This document shows, one piece after another, positions 34,502 to 43,323 of a stretch of 54,844 nt of DNA. Numbering within the stretch: the stretch's first letter is position 1; the number at the start of each line of letters is the position of its first letter. Origin of the DNA: Gammaproteobacteria bacterium. GTDB lineage: Bacteria; Pseudomonadota; Gammaproteobacteria; Pseudomonadales; Pseudomonadaceae. Under the pieces are notes generated by a model that searched no databases, was not told where the DNA came from, and was given only the letters and a program-made list of their open reading frames with translations. The position numbers and the translations under genes were made by a program. The DNA lies in the NCBI GenBank assembly GCA_018826895.1, contig JAHJYA010000103.1, forward strand, positions 1 to 54,844. Direction: 5' to 3'.

Positions 34502-34525
34502 AAAACCGCCCCGAAGGGCGGTTTT
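34502..34525 (-). terminator. Intrinsic terminator of glcB
   Basis: AAAACCGCCC-CGAA-GGGCGGTTTT, a 10-bp stem with a tetraloop; read on the minus strand it is followed by TTTTTTAT. It lies 20 bp beyond the glcB stop. The bases after its T-tract read ATGGCGATTTCCCAGT, like an end of the nested-palindrome elements. Confidence 0.9.
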
Positions 34526-34544
34526 ATTGTTGCAAGGCTGCGGA

Positions 34545-36722
34545 TTATAGGCCGTTGGCGGCTTTGTATTCGCGGCGGCGGCGGTGCAGGACCGGCTCGG
34601 TGTAGCCGTTAGGCTGCTTGGCGCCTTCGATCACCAGCTCCAGGGCGGCCTGGAAGGCGATGTTGCTGTCGAAGTCCGGTGCCAGTGGGCGGTACAGCGG
34701 GTCGCCTGCGTTCTGCCGGTCGACCACCGGGGCCATGCGCTTGAGGCTGGCGACGATCTGTTCCTCGGTGGCAATGCCGTGGCGCAGCCAGTTGGCCAGC
34801 AGCTGGCTGGAGATGCGCAGGGTGGCGCGGTCTTCCATCAGGCCGATGTCGTTGATGTCTGGCACCTTGGAGCAGCCGACGCCTTGGTCGATCCAGCGCA
34901 CCACGTAACCGAGAATGCCCTGGGAGTTGTTGTCCAGTTCGTTCTGGATTTCCTCTGCCGACCAGTTGGTGTTGGCGGCCAGCGGGATGCGCAGGATGTC
35001 GTCCACCGAGGCCGGGGTGCGGCTGGCCAGTTCGGCCTGGCGGGCGAACACGTCGACCTTATGGTAGTGCAGCGCGTGCAGCGCAGCGGCGGTCGGCGAG
35101 GGGACCCAGGCGGTGTTGGCGCCGGCCAGCGGGTGGGCGATTTTCTGCTCGAGCATGGCGGCCATCAGGTCGGGCATGGCCCACATGCCTTTGCCGATTT
35201 GCGCGCGACCCGCCAGGCCGCAGACCAGGCCGACGTCGACGTTGTTGTTTTCGTAGGCGCTGATCCAGGTCTCGCCCTTCATCGCGGCCTTGCGCACCAC
35301 GGCGCCGGCTTCCATGGAGGTGTGGATCTCGTCGCCGGTGCGGTCGAGGAAGCCGGTGTTGATAAACACCACGCGCTCGCTGGCGGCCTGGATGCAGGCT
35401 TTCAGGTTGACCGTGGTGCGCCGCTCCTCGTCCATGATGCCGACTTTCAGGGTGTTGCGCGCCAGGCCGAGCACGTCTTCGACGCGGGCGAAGATTTCGC
35501 TGGTGAAGGCGACTTCTTCCGGGCCGTGCATCTTCGGTTTGACGATGTAGACGCTACCGGTGCGGGTGTTCTTGCGGCTGGTGTTGCCCTTGAGGTTATG
35601 GATCGCGGCCAGGCTGGTAAACAGCGCGTCGAGAATCCCCTCGGGGGTTTCATTGCCCTGGGCATCGAGGATCGCCGGGTTGGTCATCAGGTGGCCGACG
35701 TTGCGCACGAACAGCAGGCTGCGCCCGTGCAGGGTCAGCTCGCCGCCGGTCGGGGTCTGGTAGACGCGGTCCGGGTTCATGGTGCGGGTAAAGGTTTCGC
35801 CGCCCTTGGTCACGCTTTCGGCCAGGTCGCCCTTCATCAGGCCCAGCCAGTTGCGGTAGATCAGGGTCTTGTCGTCGGCATCGACGGCGGCGACTGAGTC
35901 TTCGCAGTCCATGATGGTGGTCAGCGCGGCTTCCATCAGCACGTCTTTGACGCCGGCGGCGTCGGTGCTGCCGATCGGGCTGCTGGCATCGATCTGAATC
36001 TCGAAGTGCAGGCCGTTGTGCTTGAGCAGTACCGCATTCGGCGCGCTGGCCTCGCCCTGGTAGCCGAGCAGTTGCGCGTCGTCGAGCAGGCCGCTGTTGC
36101 TGCCGCCTTTGAGGCTGACCACCAGCTTGCCGGCTTCGATGCGATAACCGCTGGAGTCGACGTGGGAGCCGGCCGCCAGGGGCGCGGCCTCGTCAAGGAA
36201 GGCGCGGGCGAAGGCGATGACCTTGTCGCCGCGCACCTTGTTGTAGCCGCGGCCCTTCTCGGCGCCGCCGTCTTCGCTGATTGCGTCGGTGCCGTAGAGG
36301 GCATCGTACAGCGAGCCCCAGCGGGCGTTCGAGGCGTTCAGAGCGAAGCGTGCGTTCATCACCGGCACTACCAGCTGTGGGCCGGCCATACGGGCGATTT
36401 CTTCGTCGACGTTGCCGGTGCTGACCTGGAAATCAGCCGGCTGCGGCAGCAGGTAGCCGATTTCCTGCAGGAAGGCTTTGTAGGCAGCCGCGTCGTGGGC
36501 CTGGCCAGCGCGGGCCTGGTGCCAGGCGTCGATCTGCGCTTGCAACTGGTCACGCTTGGCGAGCAGCGCGCGGTTCTTCGGTGCCAGGTCGTTGAGCACG
36601 GCTTCGGCGCCGGCCCAGAAGGCCTCGGCACTGACGCCAGTCCCTGGGATGGCTTCGTTGTTCACGAAGTCGAACAGCACTTTGGCGACCTGCAGGCCAC
36701 CGACTTGAACGCGCTCAGTCAT
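34545..36722 (-). CDS. glcB: Malate synthase G
   Basis: Condenses glyoxylate with acetyl-CoA to malate; needed for growth on acetate, fatty acids and glycolate. The protein has 725 residues, the normal length for the G isoform. Recognisable parts are [17 protein letters not shown] (acidic active-site strand), [26 protein letters not shown] and [14 protein letters not shown]. The ATG at 36722 has GAGG eight bases upstream; the longer frame to 36791 is rejected. It has its own terminator and a candidate RccR-like operator in front. No sign of damage. Confidence 0.97.
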   Translation of the reverse strand: MTERVQVGGLQVAKVLFDFVNNEAIPGTGVSAEAFWAGAEAVLNDLAPKNRALLAKRDQLQAQIDAWHQARAGQAHDAAAYKAFLQEIGYLLPQPADFQVSTGNVDEEIARMAGPQLVVPVMNARFALNASNARWGSLYDALYGTDAISEDGGAEKGRGYNKVRGDKVIAFARAFLDEAAPLAAGSHVDSSGYRIEAGKLVVSLKGGSNSGLLDDAQLLGYQGEASAPNAVLLKHNGLHFEIQIDASSPIGSTDAAGVKDVLMEAALTTIMDCEDSVAAVDADDKTLIYRNWLGLMKGDLAESVTKGGETFTRTMNPDRVYQTPTGGELTLHGRSLLFVRNVGHLMTNPAILDAQGNETPEGILDALFTSLAAIHNLKGNTSRKNTRTGSVYIVKPKMHGPEEVAFTSEIFARVEDVLGLARNTLKVGIMDEERRTTVNLKACIQAASERVVFINTGFLDRTGDEIHTSMEAGAVVRKAAMKGETWISAYENNNVDVGLVCGLAGRAQIGKGMWAMPDLMAAMLEQKIAHPLAGANTAWVPSPTAAALHALHYHKVDVFARQAELASRTPASVDDILRIPLAANTNWSAEEIQNELDNNSQGILGYVVRWIDQGVGCSKVPDINDIGLMEDRATLRISSQLLANWLRHGIATEEQIVASLKRMAPVVDRQNAGDPLYRPLAPDFDSNIAFQAALELVIEGAKQPNGYTEPVLHRRRREYKAANGL

Positions 36723-36781
36723 CACTTGCCTCACTCTCTGTTCTGCTCTACGAATAGCCGTATCGGACCGGAATGCATTCT

Positions 36782-36807
36782 TGTAGTCCACGGCGCGGCA
36801 TACTACA
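36782..36807. promoter_or_regulatory. RccR-like inverted repeat before glcB
   Basis: TGTAGT-N14-ACTACA, 60-85 bp upstream of the glcB ATG. Arms agree with operators recalled for RccR/HexR-type (RpiR family) regulators of pyruvate and glyoxylate genes in Pseudomonas, where spacer length varies with the target. Exact spacer rule was not checked. Confidence 0.5.
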
Positions 36808-36893
36808 TCAAGCTATTTGGAAAATCAGCGGATGCGCGTCAAACGGCGACCCGATGGCCTGATCCGGTCACGCAGCCATTTCTGCAGGGTGCG

Positions 36894-36912
36894 TGGAACA
36901 AAGATTGTTCCA
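36894..36912. promoter_or_regulatory. Perfect palindrome TGGAACAAAGATTGTTCCA
   Basis: Eight-base arms with a 3-base centre, in the intergenic region 62 bp before the GNAT start and 172 bp before glcB. Likely an operator; regulator not recognised. Confidence 0.4.
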
Positions 36913-36973
36913 GGTTTAGTCGTAAATTGCATACAGTTTTATGGCTGCCTACCACCCTTTGGGAGTGCCTGCG

Positions 36974-37426
36974 ATGCCCGTCCGCCAAGCCACCGTGAAC
37001 GACCTCGATGAGTTGGTGCCGCTGTTTGGCGCCTATTTGCAGTTCTATCAGGTGCCGCGGGCGCCCGCTGAGGTGCGTGAATTTCTCGAGGCGCGTTTAC
37101 GTCAGGGCGACTCGCAGCTGCTGCTCGGTGAGGATGAGCAGGGCCAGGCCCAGGGCTTCGTCCAGCTTTACCCGTACTTTGCGTCCCTGGCATTACAGCC
37201 GGCCTGGTTGCTCAGCGACCTTTATGTCAGCCCCGAGCAGCGCCGTCTGGGTCTGGGTGCTGCGTTGATGAATGCGGCGCGCGCCCATGCCGAGGGCAGC
37301 GGCGCCTGCGGCCTGCAACTGGAAACCGCGCGCGACAACCTGGCTGGGCAGGCGCTTTACGAACGATTGGGGTATGTTCGCGATCAACAGTTCTATACCT
37401 ACTGGCTCGGATTAACCGAGCACTGA
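36974..37426 (+). CDS. GNAT-family N-acetyltransferase
   Basis: 150 residues, one GNAT domain. The N-terminus VRQATVNDLDELVPLFGAYL is the beta1-alpha1 unit, and LLSDLYVSPEQRRLGLGAAL contains the acetyl-CoA-binding QRRLGLG loop. The end YERLGYVRDQQFYTYWL is typical of the alpha4-beta6 closure. Start at 36974 follows GGGAGTG. Acceptor substrate is unknown. It is followed by the GcvR-like gene after 19 bp, so the two are probably co-transcribed; divergent from glcB. Confidence 0.87.
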   Translation: MPVRQATVNDLDELVPLFGAYLQFYQVPRAPAEVREFLEARLRQGDSQLLLGEDEQGQAQGFVQLYPYFASLALQPAWLLSDLYVSPEQRRLGLGAALMNAARAHAEGSGACGLQLETARDNLAGQALYERLGYVRDQQFYTYWLGLTEH

Positions 37427-37445
37427 GCGCATCGAGGAGTACGAC

Positions 37446-37964
37446 ATGGATCATCTGGTATTGACGATCATTGCCGACGACCAACCGGGCCTGGTCGAGC
37501 GGGTCGCCCAGTGCGTCAATGCGCAGGGCGGCAACTGGCTGGAGAGCCGTCTGGCGCGCATGGCCGGGCCGTTCGCCGGGATCGTCCGCGTGGAGGTGCC
37601 GGCAGACAAGCATGCGGGCCTGGTTGCGGACCTGGAGGCTTTGAGCCGTCAGGGTATCCGCGTGCTGTTCGCCGCTGGTGGGCCTGAACCGGCGCGGACC
37701 TGGACGCCGATCCTGCTCGACCTGGTGGGCAATGACCGGCCGGGCATCGTGCGCGACATCAGCCGCCTGCTGGCCGAGCTGGGTGTCAACCTGGAGAGCC
37801 TGGACACTGAAGTGTCGCCAGCGCCGATGAGCAGCGACCTGCTGTTTCACGCTGAAGCGCGCCTGGCCCTGCCGCCTGCGGTGAGCCTGGAAACCCTGCA
37901 GGCGCGCCTCGAAGCGCTGGCCGATGACCTGATGGTCGAGCTCAACCTGCGTCCCGAAGGCTAA
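37446..37964 (+). CDS. gcvR: GcvR-like double-ACT protein
   Basis: 172 residues, two ACT domains (about 3-75 and 88-165) with LTIIADDQPGLVERVAQCVN and LDLVGNDRPGIVRDISRLLA as the ligand-binding turns. This is the architecture of GcvR, which antagonises GcvA on glycine-cleavage genes in E. coli. No gcvA or gcv gene is in the window, so the symbol reflects family only. It starts 19 bp after the GNAT gene with GAGGAG before the ATG. Confidence 0.75.
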   Translation: MDHLVLTIIADDQPGLVERVAQCVNAQGGNWLESRLARMAGPFAGIVRVEVPADKHAGLVADLEALSRQGIRVLFAAGGPEPARTWTPILLDLVGNDRPGIVRDISRLLAELGVNLESLDTEVSPAPMSSDLLFHAEARLALPPAVSLETLQARLEALADDLMVELNLRPEG

Positions 37965-37994
37965 GCAGATATCCCTGGCGCAGGTGGATCAGCC

Positions 37995-38115
37995 TGTGGA
38001 TAAGCTGAGGGTGTTTGCGGCAGGCCCAGGCGCCACCTGTCTTGGCGGGTGATGGTTGTTTTTTGCACAGTGGCGCGGGTTTATTCACTCCGGCCGGGGA
38101 TGAACCTGTGGATAA
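37995..38115. promoter_or_regulatory. Two perfect DnaA boxes
   Basis: TGTGGATAA at 37995-38003 and 38107-38115, same orientation, complement of TTATCCACA, in the 218-bp gap between gcvR-like and rarD. The second lies in CCTGTGGATAACAGG. They may be chance; no other origin features are seen. Confidence 0.35.
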
Positions 38116-38182
38116 CAGGGGGATCAGTGGCCACGCCCTGCACCGGGCAAGGCGTGCCACCGGTTGAGTGTTTTTTGTACAG

Positions 38183-39070
38183 TCAGCTGCGACGGCGTAA
38201 CGTCATCCAGGCATCCACGCTGTACAGCGCCAGGCCCGCCCAGATAAAGATGAACGACAGCAGCCGGGCCGGATCGAGGTGCTCGTCGAAGACGAACACC
38301 GCCAGCAGCAGCACCAGAGTCGGTGCGATGTACTGCAAAAAGCCCAGGGTGGTGTAGGGCAGGTGACGCGCCGCGGCGTTGAAGCACACCAGCGGAATCA
38401 GCGTGATCGGCCCGGCCGCCATCAGCCAGAGCGCGTCGCTGGTGCTCCAGAACGCCGGTTGCGCACTCATGGCGGCCGGGTGCAGGAGTATCCAGCCGAT
38501 GGCCAGAGGCAGCAGCAGCCAGGTTTCCACCACCAGCCCCGGCAACGCGGCCACCGGTGCCTGTTTGCGGATCAGGCCGTAGAAGGCGAACGTCAGTGCC
38601 AGCACCAGCGACACCCAGGGCAGGCTACCGACTTGCCACAGCTGTTGCAGCACCCCCAGCGCCGCCAGCCCCACGGCCAGCCACTGCAGGCGGCGCAAGC
38701 GCTCGCCGAGAATCAGCATGCCCAGCAGCACATTGACCAGCGGGTTGATGTAGTAGCCCAGGCTGGCTTCGAGCATGCGCCCGCTGTTCACCGCCCAGAC
38801 ATACACCAGCCAGTTACTGGCGATCAGCAGGCCGCAGCCGGCCAGTACCAGCAAACGCTTGGGGTTGTCGCGCAACTCGCGCCACCAGCCGGGATGCTTC
38901 CACAGCGCCAGCAACGCCGCCCCGAACAGCGCCGACCAGAGCGCGCGATGGACGATGATCTCCAGCGCCGGGACGCTTTGCATGGCTTTGAAATACAGGG
39001 GGAACAGGCCCCAGATGATGTAGGCGCTAAGGCCGAGGATATACCCGCGTTGCGGGTTGGCGGTGGCCAT
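38183..39070 (-). CDS. rarD: EamA-family permease RarD
   Basis: 295 residues with ten predicted membrane segments in two EamA repeats. The start RGYILGLSAYIIWGLFPLYF and NWLVYVWAVNSGRMLEASLG are characteristic of RarD, named for chloramphenicol sensitivity but of unknown transport substrate. The gene stands alone, convergent with the gcvR-like gene. Length and motifs are normal. Confidence 0.9.
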   Translation of the reverse strand: MATANPQRGYILGLSAYIIWGLFPLYFKAMQSVPALEIIVHRALWSALFGAALLALWKHPGWWRELRDNPKRLLVLAGCGLLIASNWLVYVWAVNSGRMLEASLGYYINPLVNVLLGMLILGERLRRLQWLAVGLAALGVLQQLWQVGSLPWVSLVLALTFAFYGLIRKQAPVAALPGLVVETWLLLPLAIGWILLHPAAMSAQPAFWSTSDALWLMAAGPITLIPLVCFNAAARHLPYTTLGFLQYIAPTLVLLLAVFVFDEHLDPARLLSFIFIWAGLALYSVDAWMTLRRRS

Positions 39071-39239
39071 GCAGGGTCCTTGGGAGGCGGCTGGATAAAC
39101 AGGTGCCGATTCTAAGCGGCGCGGCAGGGGATTGTCTGGACGGCCAGTTTTTTCTTCCTGGTTGCACCGATCGTTTCTGTAAAGTTTTCCTTACGGGGCA
39201 GGGCGCAACTGTTGCGCTGTAATGGCGAACCGCCGGTAG

Positions 39240-39256
39240 GGTGCGCTGTGCGCACC
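39240..39256. repeat. Palindrome GGTGCGC-TGT-GCGCACC
   Basis: Part of a GTAGGGTGCGC dispersed repeat between srkA and rarD; a related GTAGGGTGCGCCCTGCG copy is inside the 5' end of bioC. No T-tract follows on either strand. Confidence 0.5.
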
Positions 39257-39291
39257 GCTTTTAACCAAGAGGCGCACCGCTACAAGCGGTT

Positions 39292-40266
39292 CTAGAACAG
39301 CTTCAGCGGTTCTTCATCCAGCGCCGACAGCTGTTCGCGCAGGATCAGTATCTGTTCGCCCCAGTAGCGCTCACTGCCGAACCAGGGAAAGCTGATGGGG
39401 AATGCCGGATCATCCCAACGGCGCGCCAGCCAGGCGCTGTAGTGCATCAGGCGCAGGCTGCGCAGGCCTTCGATCAGCGGCAGCTCACGCGGGTTGAAGT
39501 CGTGGAACTCCTGGTAGCCGTCCATCAGTTCCGACAGCTGACCGAGACGCTCGTGACGTTCGCCGGCGAGCATCATCCACAAATCCTGCACCGCCGGACC
39601 CATGCGGCAATCGTCCAGGTCGACCATGTGGAAGCTGTCGTCACGGCACAGCAGGTTGCCGGGGTGGCAGTCGCCGTGCAGGCGTATGGCCTGCACCGGG
39701 TGCGCGGCAAACAGGCTGTCGAGGCGTTTGAGCACATCGCGGGCGACCGACTCGTAGGCCGGCAGCAGGCTGCGCGGCACAAAATCGCCCTCCAGCAAGG
39801 TGGCCAGGGACGCGTGGCCGTAGTTGTCCACTCGCAGGGATTCGCGATGGGCGAACGGGCGCAGCGAACCGACTGCATGCAAGCGCCCGAGCAACTGACC
39901 TAGGCGGTACAGCTGATCCAGGTTACCCGGCTCCGGCGCCCGGCCGCCGCGCCGCGGAAACAGGGCAAAGCGAAAGCCGGCGTGCTCGAACAGCGTCTCG
40001 CCATCGCGCACCAGGGGCGCCACCACCGGCACCTCGCACTCGGCCAGCTCGAAGGTGAACTGATGCTCCTCGCGAATCGCCGCATCACTCCAGCGGTCCG
40101 GGCGATAGAACTTGGCGATCAGCGGCGTCTCGTCCTCGATCCCGACCTGATAAACGCGGTTCTCGTAGCTGTTGAGGGCCAGCACGCGGGCGTCGCTGAG
40201 GTAGCCGATGCTTTCAACGGCATCGAGCACCAGATCGGGAGTGAGGGTTGCAAACGGGTGAGCCAT
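39292..40266 (-). CDS. srkA: Stress response kinase A (YihE family)
   Basis: 324-residue aminoglycoside-phosphotransferase-like Ser/Thr kinase. Nucleotide-binding elements appear in the N-lobe; the catalytic loop is LHGDCHPGNLL and the metal-binding loop is HMVDLDDCRMGP. In E. coli SrkA guards against death triggered by stress and toxins. The start at 40266 follows AGGAG with good spacing (complement of CTCCTGCG). It stands alone and is divergent from the LacI-led operon. Confidence 0.92.
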   Translation of the reverse strand: MAHPFATLTPDLVLDAVESIGYLSDARVLALNSYENRVYQVGIEDETPLIAKFYRPDRWSDAAIREEHQFTFELAECEVPVVAPLVRDGETLFEHAGFRFALFPRRGGRAPEPGNLDQLYRLGQLLGRLHAVGSLRPFAHRESLRVDNYGHASLATLLEGDFVPRSLLPAYESVARDVLKRLDSLFAAHPVQAIRLHGDCHPGNLLCRDDSFHMVDLDDCRMGPAVQDLWMMLAGERHERLGQLSELMDGYQEFHDFNPRELPLIEGLRSLRLMHYSAWLARRWDDPAFPISFPWFGSERYWGEQILILREQLSALDEEPLKLF

Positions 40267-40436
40267 GACTACTCCTGCGCGCAGCAGGTCGCCGCATCGG
40301 ACCGGTGATGGTAACGCAGGCCGGTCGTGGTTCGTTAAAACCCATCTATTTAATGTGCTCGCAGGGGCGTGCTGTCACCAAACGGTCATCCCTCGTTCGC
40401 GGTTTAGCCATGTTCGCTGCTTACAGTCGGCACAAA

Positions 40437-40450
40437 TGAGATCGATCTCA
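40437..40450. promoter_or_regulatory. CpG-centred palindrome, LacI-type operator candidate
   Basis: TGAGATCGATCTCA is a perfect 14-bp palindrome with the central CG typical of LacI/GalR-family operators. It lies 11 bp before the LacI-family start, so binding would block transcription or initiation of the whole operon. Confidence 0.6.
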
Positions 40451-40461
40451 AGCGAGCAGCA

Positions 40462-41481
40462 ATGACCGATTTGAAAGAGGTTGCACAACTGGCCGGAGTT
40501 TCCCGGGCCACGGCGGCGCGCGCCTTTGCAACGCCCGATGTGGTGCGACCGCAGACCCGTGACCGGGTGTTCGCCGCCGCCCGTACCCTGGGTTTTCGCC
40601 CCAATCGCCTGGGCCGGCAACTGCGTTTGCAGACCACCAACCTGATCGGCGTGGTGGTGCCCAACCTGCTCAACCCGGTGTTTGCCGAGCAGTTCCAGGC
40701 CATGGAGCGGGCAGCGCGGGCGCGGGGCTACAACCTGCTGCTGGCGACCACCGACTACGCCAGCGAGCGGGAGAGCGCGGTGGTCGAAGAGTTGCTGCGC
40801 CAGCGGGTCGACGGGCTGGTACTGACTGTGACCGACGCCGAGCACAATCGCGTGCTGCAAAGCCTGGTCAGCGAGGACACACCGTTCGTCCTGGCCTATC
40901 ACCAGACCAACAATCCGGATTACAGCGCGGTGTCGGTGGATAACCGCGCGGGCATGGCCCTGGCCACGCGTTATCTGATCGACGCCGGGCATCGGCGTAT
41001 TGCCATGGTGGCCGGCCCGGCCATGCAGTCCGACCGCGCCCGCCTGCGTTATGACGGCTATTGCGATGCCATGGCCGAGCATGGGCTTGAGGTACGGCCG
41101 GTGATCGAAATGCCCGCCCATACCCGCGCCGATTTCACCGCATTGGAACCCTTGTTGCGCGGCCCAAACGCGCCCAGCGCGCTGGTCTGCTCCAACGATT
41201 TGTTGGCCATCAGCCTGATTGCCGAGCTGCGCCGCAATGGCTGGGGCGTTCCTGAGCGGCTGTCGGTGATCGGCTTCGACGGCATCGCCCTGGGCACCCA
41301 GATGCACCCGACGCTGTGCAGTGTGGTGCAGCCGATTGCCGAACTGGCAAATACCGTCATCGACCAGTTGCTGGCCCAGATTGCCGGGGCCACACCGGTC
41401 TCTCATTGTTTGCCGTGCCACATCCGGCCTGGCGAAAGCACCCAGCCCTACCAGGAGACGCATCATGCTGAGCTTCAGTAA
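40462..41481 (+). CDS. LacI-family transcriptional regulator
   Basis: 339 residues. The helix-turn-helix and hinge are LKEVAQLAGVSRATAARAFA (about residues 4-23) and a hinge near residue 50; the periplasmic-binding-like effector domain begins LIGVVVPNLLNPVFAEQF. CSNDLLAISLI and LSVIGFDGIALGTQ are normal effector-domain motifs. It is the first gene of an operon with an ABC importer; the next gene overlaps its last 17 bp. It probably senses the imported substrate and represses the operon through the palindrome in front of its start. Confidence 0.92.
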   Translation: MTDLKEVAQLAGVSRATAARAFATPDVVRPQTRDRVFAAARTLGFRPNRLGRQLRLQTTNLIGVVVPNLLNPVFAEQFQAMERAARARGYNLLLATTDYASERESAVVEELLRQRVDGLVLTVTDAEHNRVLQSLVSEDTPFVLAYHQTNNPDYSAVSVDNRAGMALATRYLIDAGHRRIAMVAGPAMQSDRARLRYDGYCDAMAEHGLEVRPVIEMPAHTRADFTALEPLLRGPNAPSALVCSNDLLAISLIAELRRNGWGVPERLSVIGFDGIALGTQMHPTLCSVVQPIAELANTVIDQLLAQIAGATPVSHCLPCHIRPGESTQPYQETHHAELQ

Positions 41482-42466
41482 AACCCTCGCGGCATTGCTG
41501 TTATGCGGCACGGCCAGCCTCGCCCAGGCCGCCGAAACCGCCATCTGCTACAACTGCCCGCCTGAGTGGGCCGATTGGGGCACTCAGCTCAAGGCGATTG
41601 CTGACAGCACCGGCGTGCAAGTGCCGCTGGACAACAAGAACTCCGGCCAGGCGCTGGCGCAGATCGTCGCCGAGCAGGCGGCACCGGTTGCCGACGTGGT
41701 GTATTACGGCGTGACCTTCGGCCTTCAGGCGCAGAAAGCCGGCGTGGTCGACACCTACAAGCCCAAGCACTGGGACGATATTCCGGCAGGGCTGAAAGAT
41801 CCGCAGGGGCACTGGTTCGCTATTCACTCCGGCACCCTTGGCATCATGGTCAACGTCGATGCACTGGGCGGTTTGCCGGTGCCGCAGAGCTGGGCGGATC
41901 TGCTCAAGCCTGAATACAAGGGCATGGTCGGCTACCTCGACCCGTCCAGCGCATTCGTCGGTTACGTCTCCGCCGTGGCGATCAATCTGGCCATGGGCGG
42001 TACCCTGGACGACTTCGCGCCGGCCATTGATTACTTCCAGAAACTGGCGCAGAACTCGCCCATCGTGCCCAAGCAAACCGCCTATGCGCGGGTGCTCTCC
42101 GGCGAGCTGCCGATTCTGGTCGACTATGACTTCAACGCCTACCGCGCCCGTTACAAGGACAAAGCCAACGTCGCCTTCGTGATTCCGCAGGAAGGCACCA
42201 TCGGCGTGCCCTACGTGATGAGCCTGGTGGCCAAGGCGCCACACCGCGGCAATGGCGAGAAGGTCCTGGATTACGTGCTGTCCGATGAAGGCCAGGCGCT
42301 GTGGGCCAAGGCCTATCTGCGCCCAGTGCGTTCGACGATACCGGCCGAGGTGGCCGCGCAGTTCCTCCCGGACAGCGACTACGCCCGGGCCGGCGTGGTG
42401 GATTACCAGCACATGGCCGCCGTGCAGGAAGCCTTCGCCGCCCGTTATCTGCGCGAGGTGAAGTAA
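41465..42466 (+). CDS. ABC importer periplasmic binding protein
   Basis: 333 residues with a signal peptide (MLSFSKTLAALLLCGTASLA, cleavage after AQA). The mature part starts ETAICYNCPPEWADWGTQL and shows the pattern of iron/aminoethylphosphonate/polyamine-type type-2 binding proteins (GTLGIMVNVDALGG, PSSAFVGYVSA, GTIGVPYVMSLV). Two nearby cysteines (CYNC) may form a disulphide. The start overlaps the regulator gene by 17 bp and its stop overlaps the next start. Substrate is unresolved; the phosphoesterase at the operon end suggests a phosphorus compound. Confidence 0.87.
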   Translation: MLSFSKTLAALLLCGTASLAQAAETAICYNCPPEWADWGTQLKAIADSTGVQVPLDNKNSGQALAQIVAEQAAPVADVVYYGVTFGLQAQKAGVVDTYKPKHWDDIPAGLKDPQGHWFAIHSGTLGIMVNVDALGGLPVPQSWADLLKPEYKGMVGYLDPSSAFVGYVSAVAINLAMGGTLDDFAPAIDYFQKLAQNSPIVPKQTAYARVLSGELPILVDYDFNAYRARYKDKANVAFVIPQEGTIGVPYVMSLVAKAPHRGNGEKVLDYVLSDEGQALWAKAYLRPVRSTIPAEVAAQFLPDSDYARAGVVDYQHMAAVQEAFAARYLREVK

Positions 42467-43323
42467 TGTCCGCCTCGCCGGGACACGCACTGGCTCTGCG
42501 CAAAGGCGTGCGCCTGCGCCCGAGCGCTGCCGTGGCGCTGGCCCCGGCGATGGCGGTATTACTGGCCTTCTGGCTGCTGCCGCTGACCCACCTGATCCTG
42601 CTCGGTGCGCAAGGCACGGATGGCCAGGGCAGTGGTTACTGGCAGGTGCTGAGCAGCGCGCAATACCTCGGCAGCCTGTTACAAACCTGCCTGCTGGCGC
42701 TGGTGGTGACGCTTGCCGCGTTGCTGGTCGGTGGCATCAGCGGGGTATTTCTCGCCCGGCAGCAGTTTTTCGGCCGCTCGGCGCTGGTGGCATTGCTGAC
42801 CTTTCCCCTGGCGTTTCCCGGTGTGGTGGTGGGCTTTCTGGTGATTCTGCTGGCCGGTCGCCAAGGCATCTTCGCCGCCCTCGGGCTGCAACTGGCAGGC
42901 GAGCGCTGGGTGTTTGCCTATTCCCTGGTCGGCCTGTTTATCGGCTACCTGTATTTTTCCATACCTCGGGTGATCCTCACGGTCATGGCCGCCTGTGAAA
43001 GCCTCGACCGCAGCCTGGAAGAGGCCGCGCATTCGCTGGGTGCCGGTCACTGGCGCGTGGTCTGTGATGTGATCATTCCGGGGTTGGCTCCGGCATTGGT
43101 GTCCTGCGGGGCGATCTGCTTCGCCACCTCGATGGGCGCATTCGGCACGGCCTTTACCTTGGGCACGCGCCTGAACGTCACCCCGGTGGCGATCTACAAC
43201 GTGTTCACCAACTACGCCAACTTCACCGTGGCCGCTGCACTGTCGGTGATCCTCGGCCTGGTGACCTGGGCGGTGCTGTTGCTGGCCCGGCGTATGGTCG
43301 GCAAAGCGGGAGTCGTCCTGTGA
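42466..43323 (+). CDS. ABC importer permease 1
   Basis: 285 residues, six or seven membrane segments. The EAA-type coupling loop reads LEEAAHSLGAGHWRVVCDVI. It resembles PhnU/PotB-type permeases. The stop of the binding-protein gene shares a base with the ATG (TAATG), and the stop overlaps the next gene's GTG by four bases. It pairs with the second permease to form the channel. Confidence 0.9.
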   Translation: MSASPGHALALRKGVRLRPSAAVALAPAMAVLLAFWLLPLTHLILLGAQGTDGQGSGYWQVLSSAQYLGSLLQTCLLALVVTLAALLVGGISGVFLARQQFFGRSALVALLTFPLAFPGVVVGFLVILLAGRQGIFAALGLQLAGERWVFAYSLVGLFIGYLYFSIPRVILTVMAACESLDRSLEEAAHSLGAGHWRVVCDVIIPGLAPALVSCGAICFATSMGAFGTAFTLGTRLNVTPVAIYNVFTNYANFTVAAALSVILGLVTWAVLLLARRMVGKAGVVL

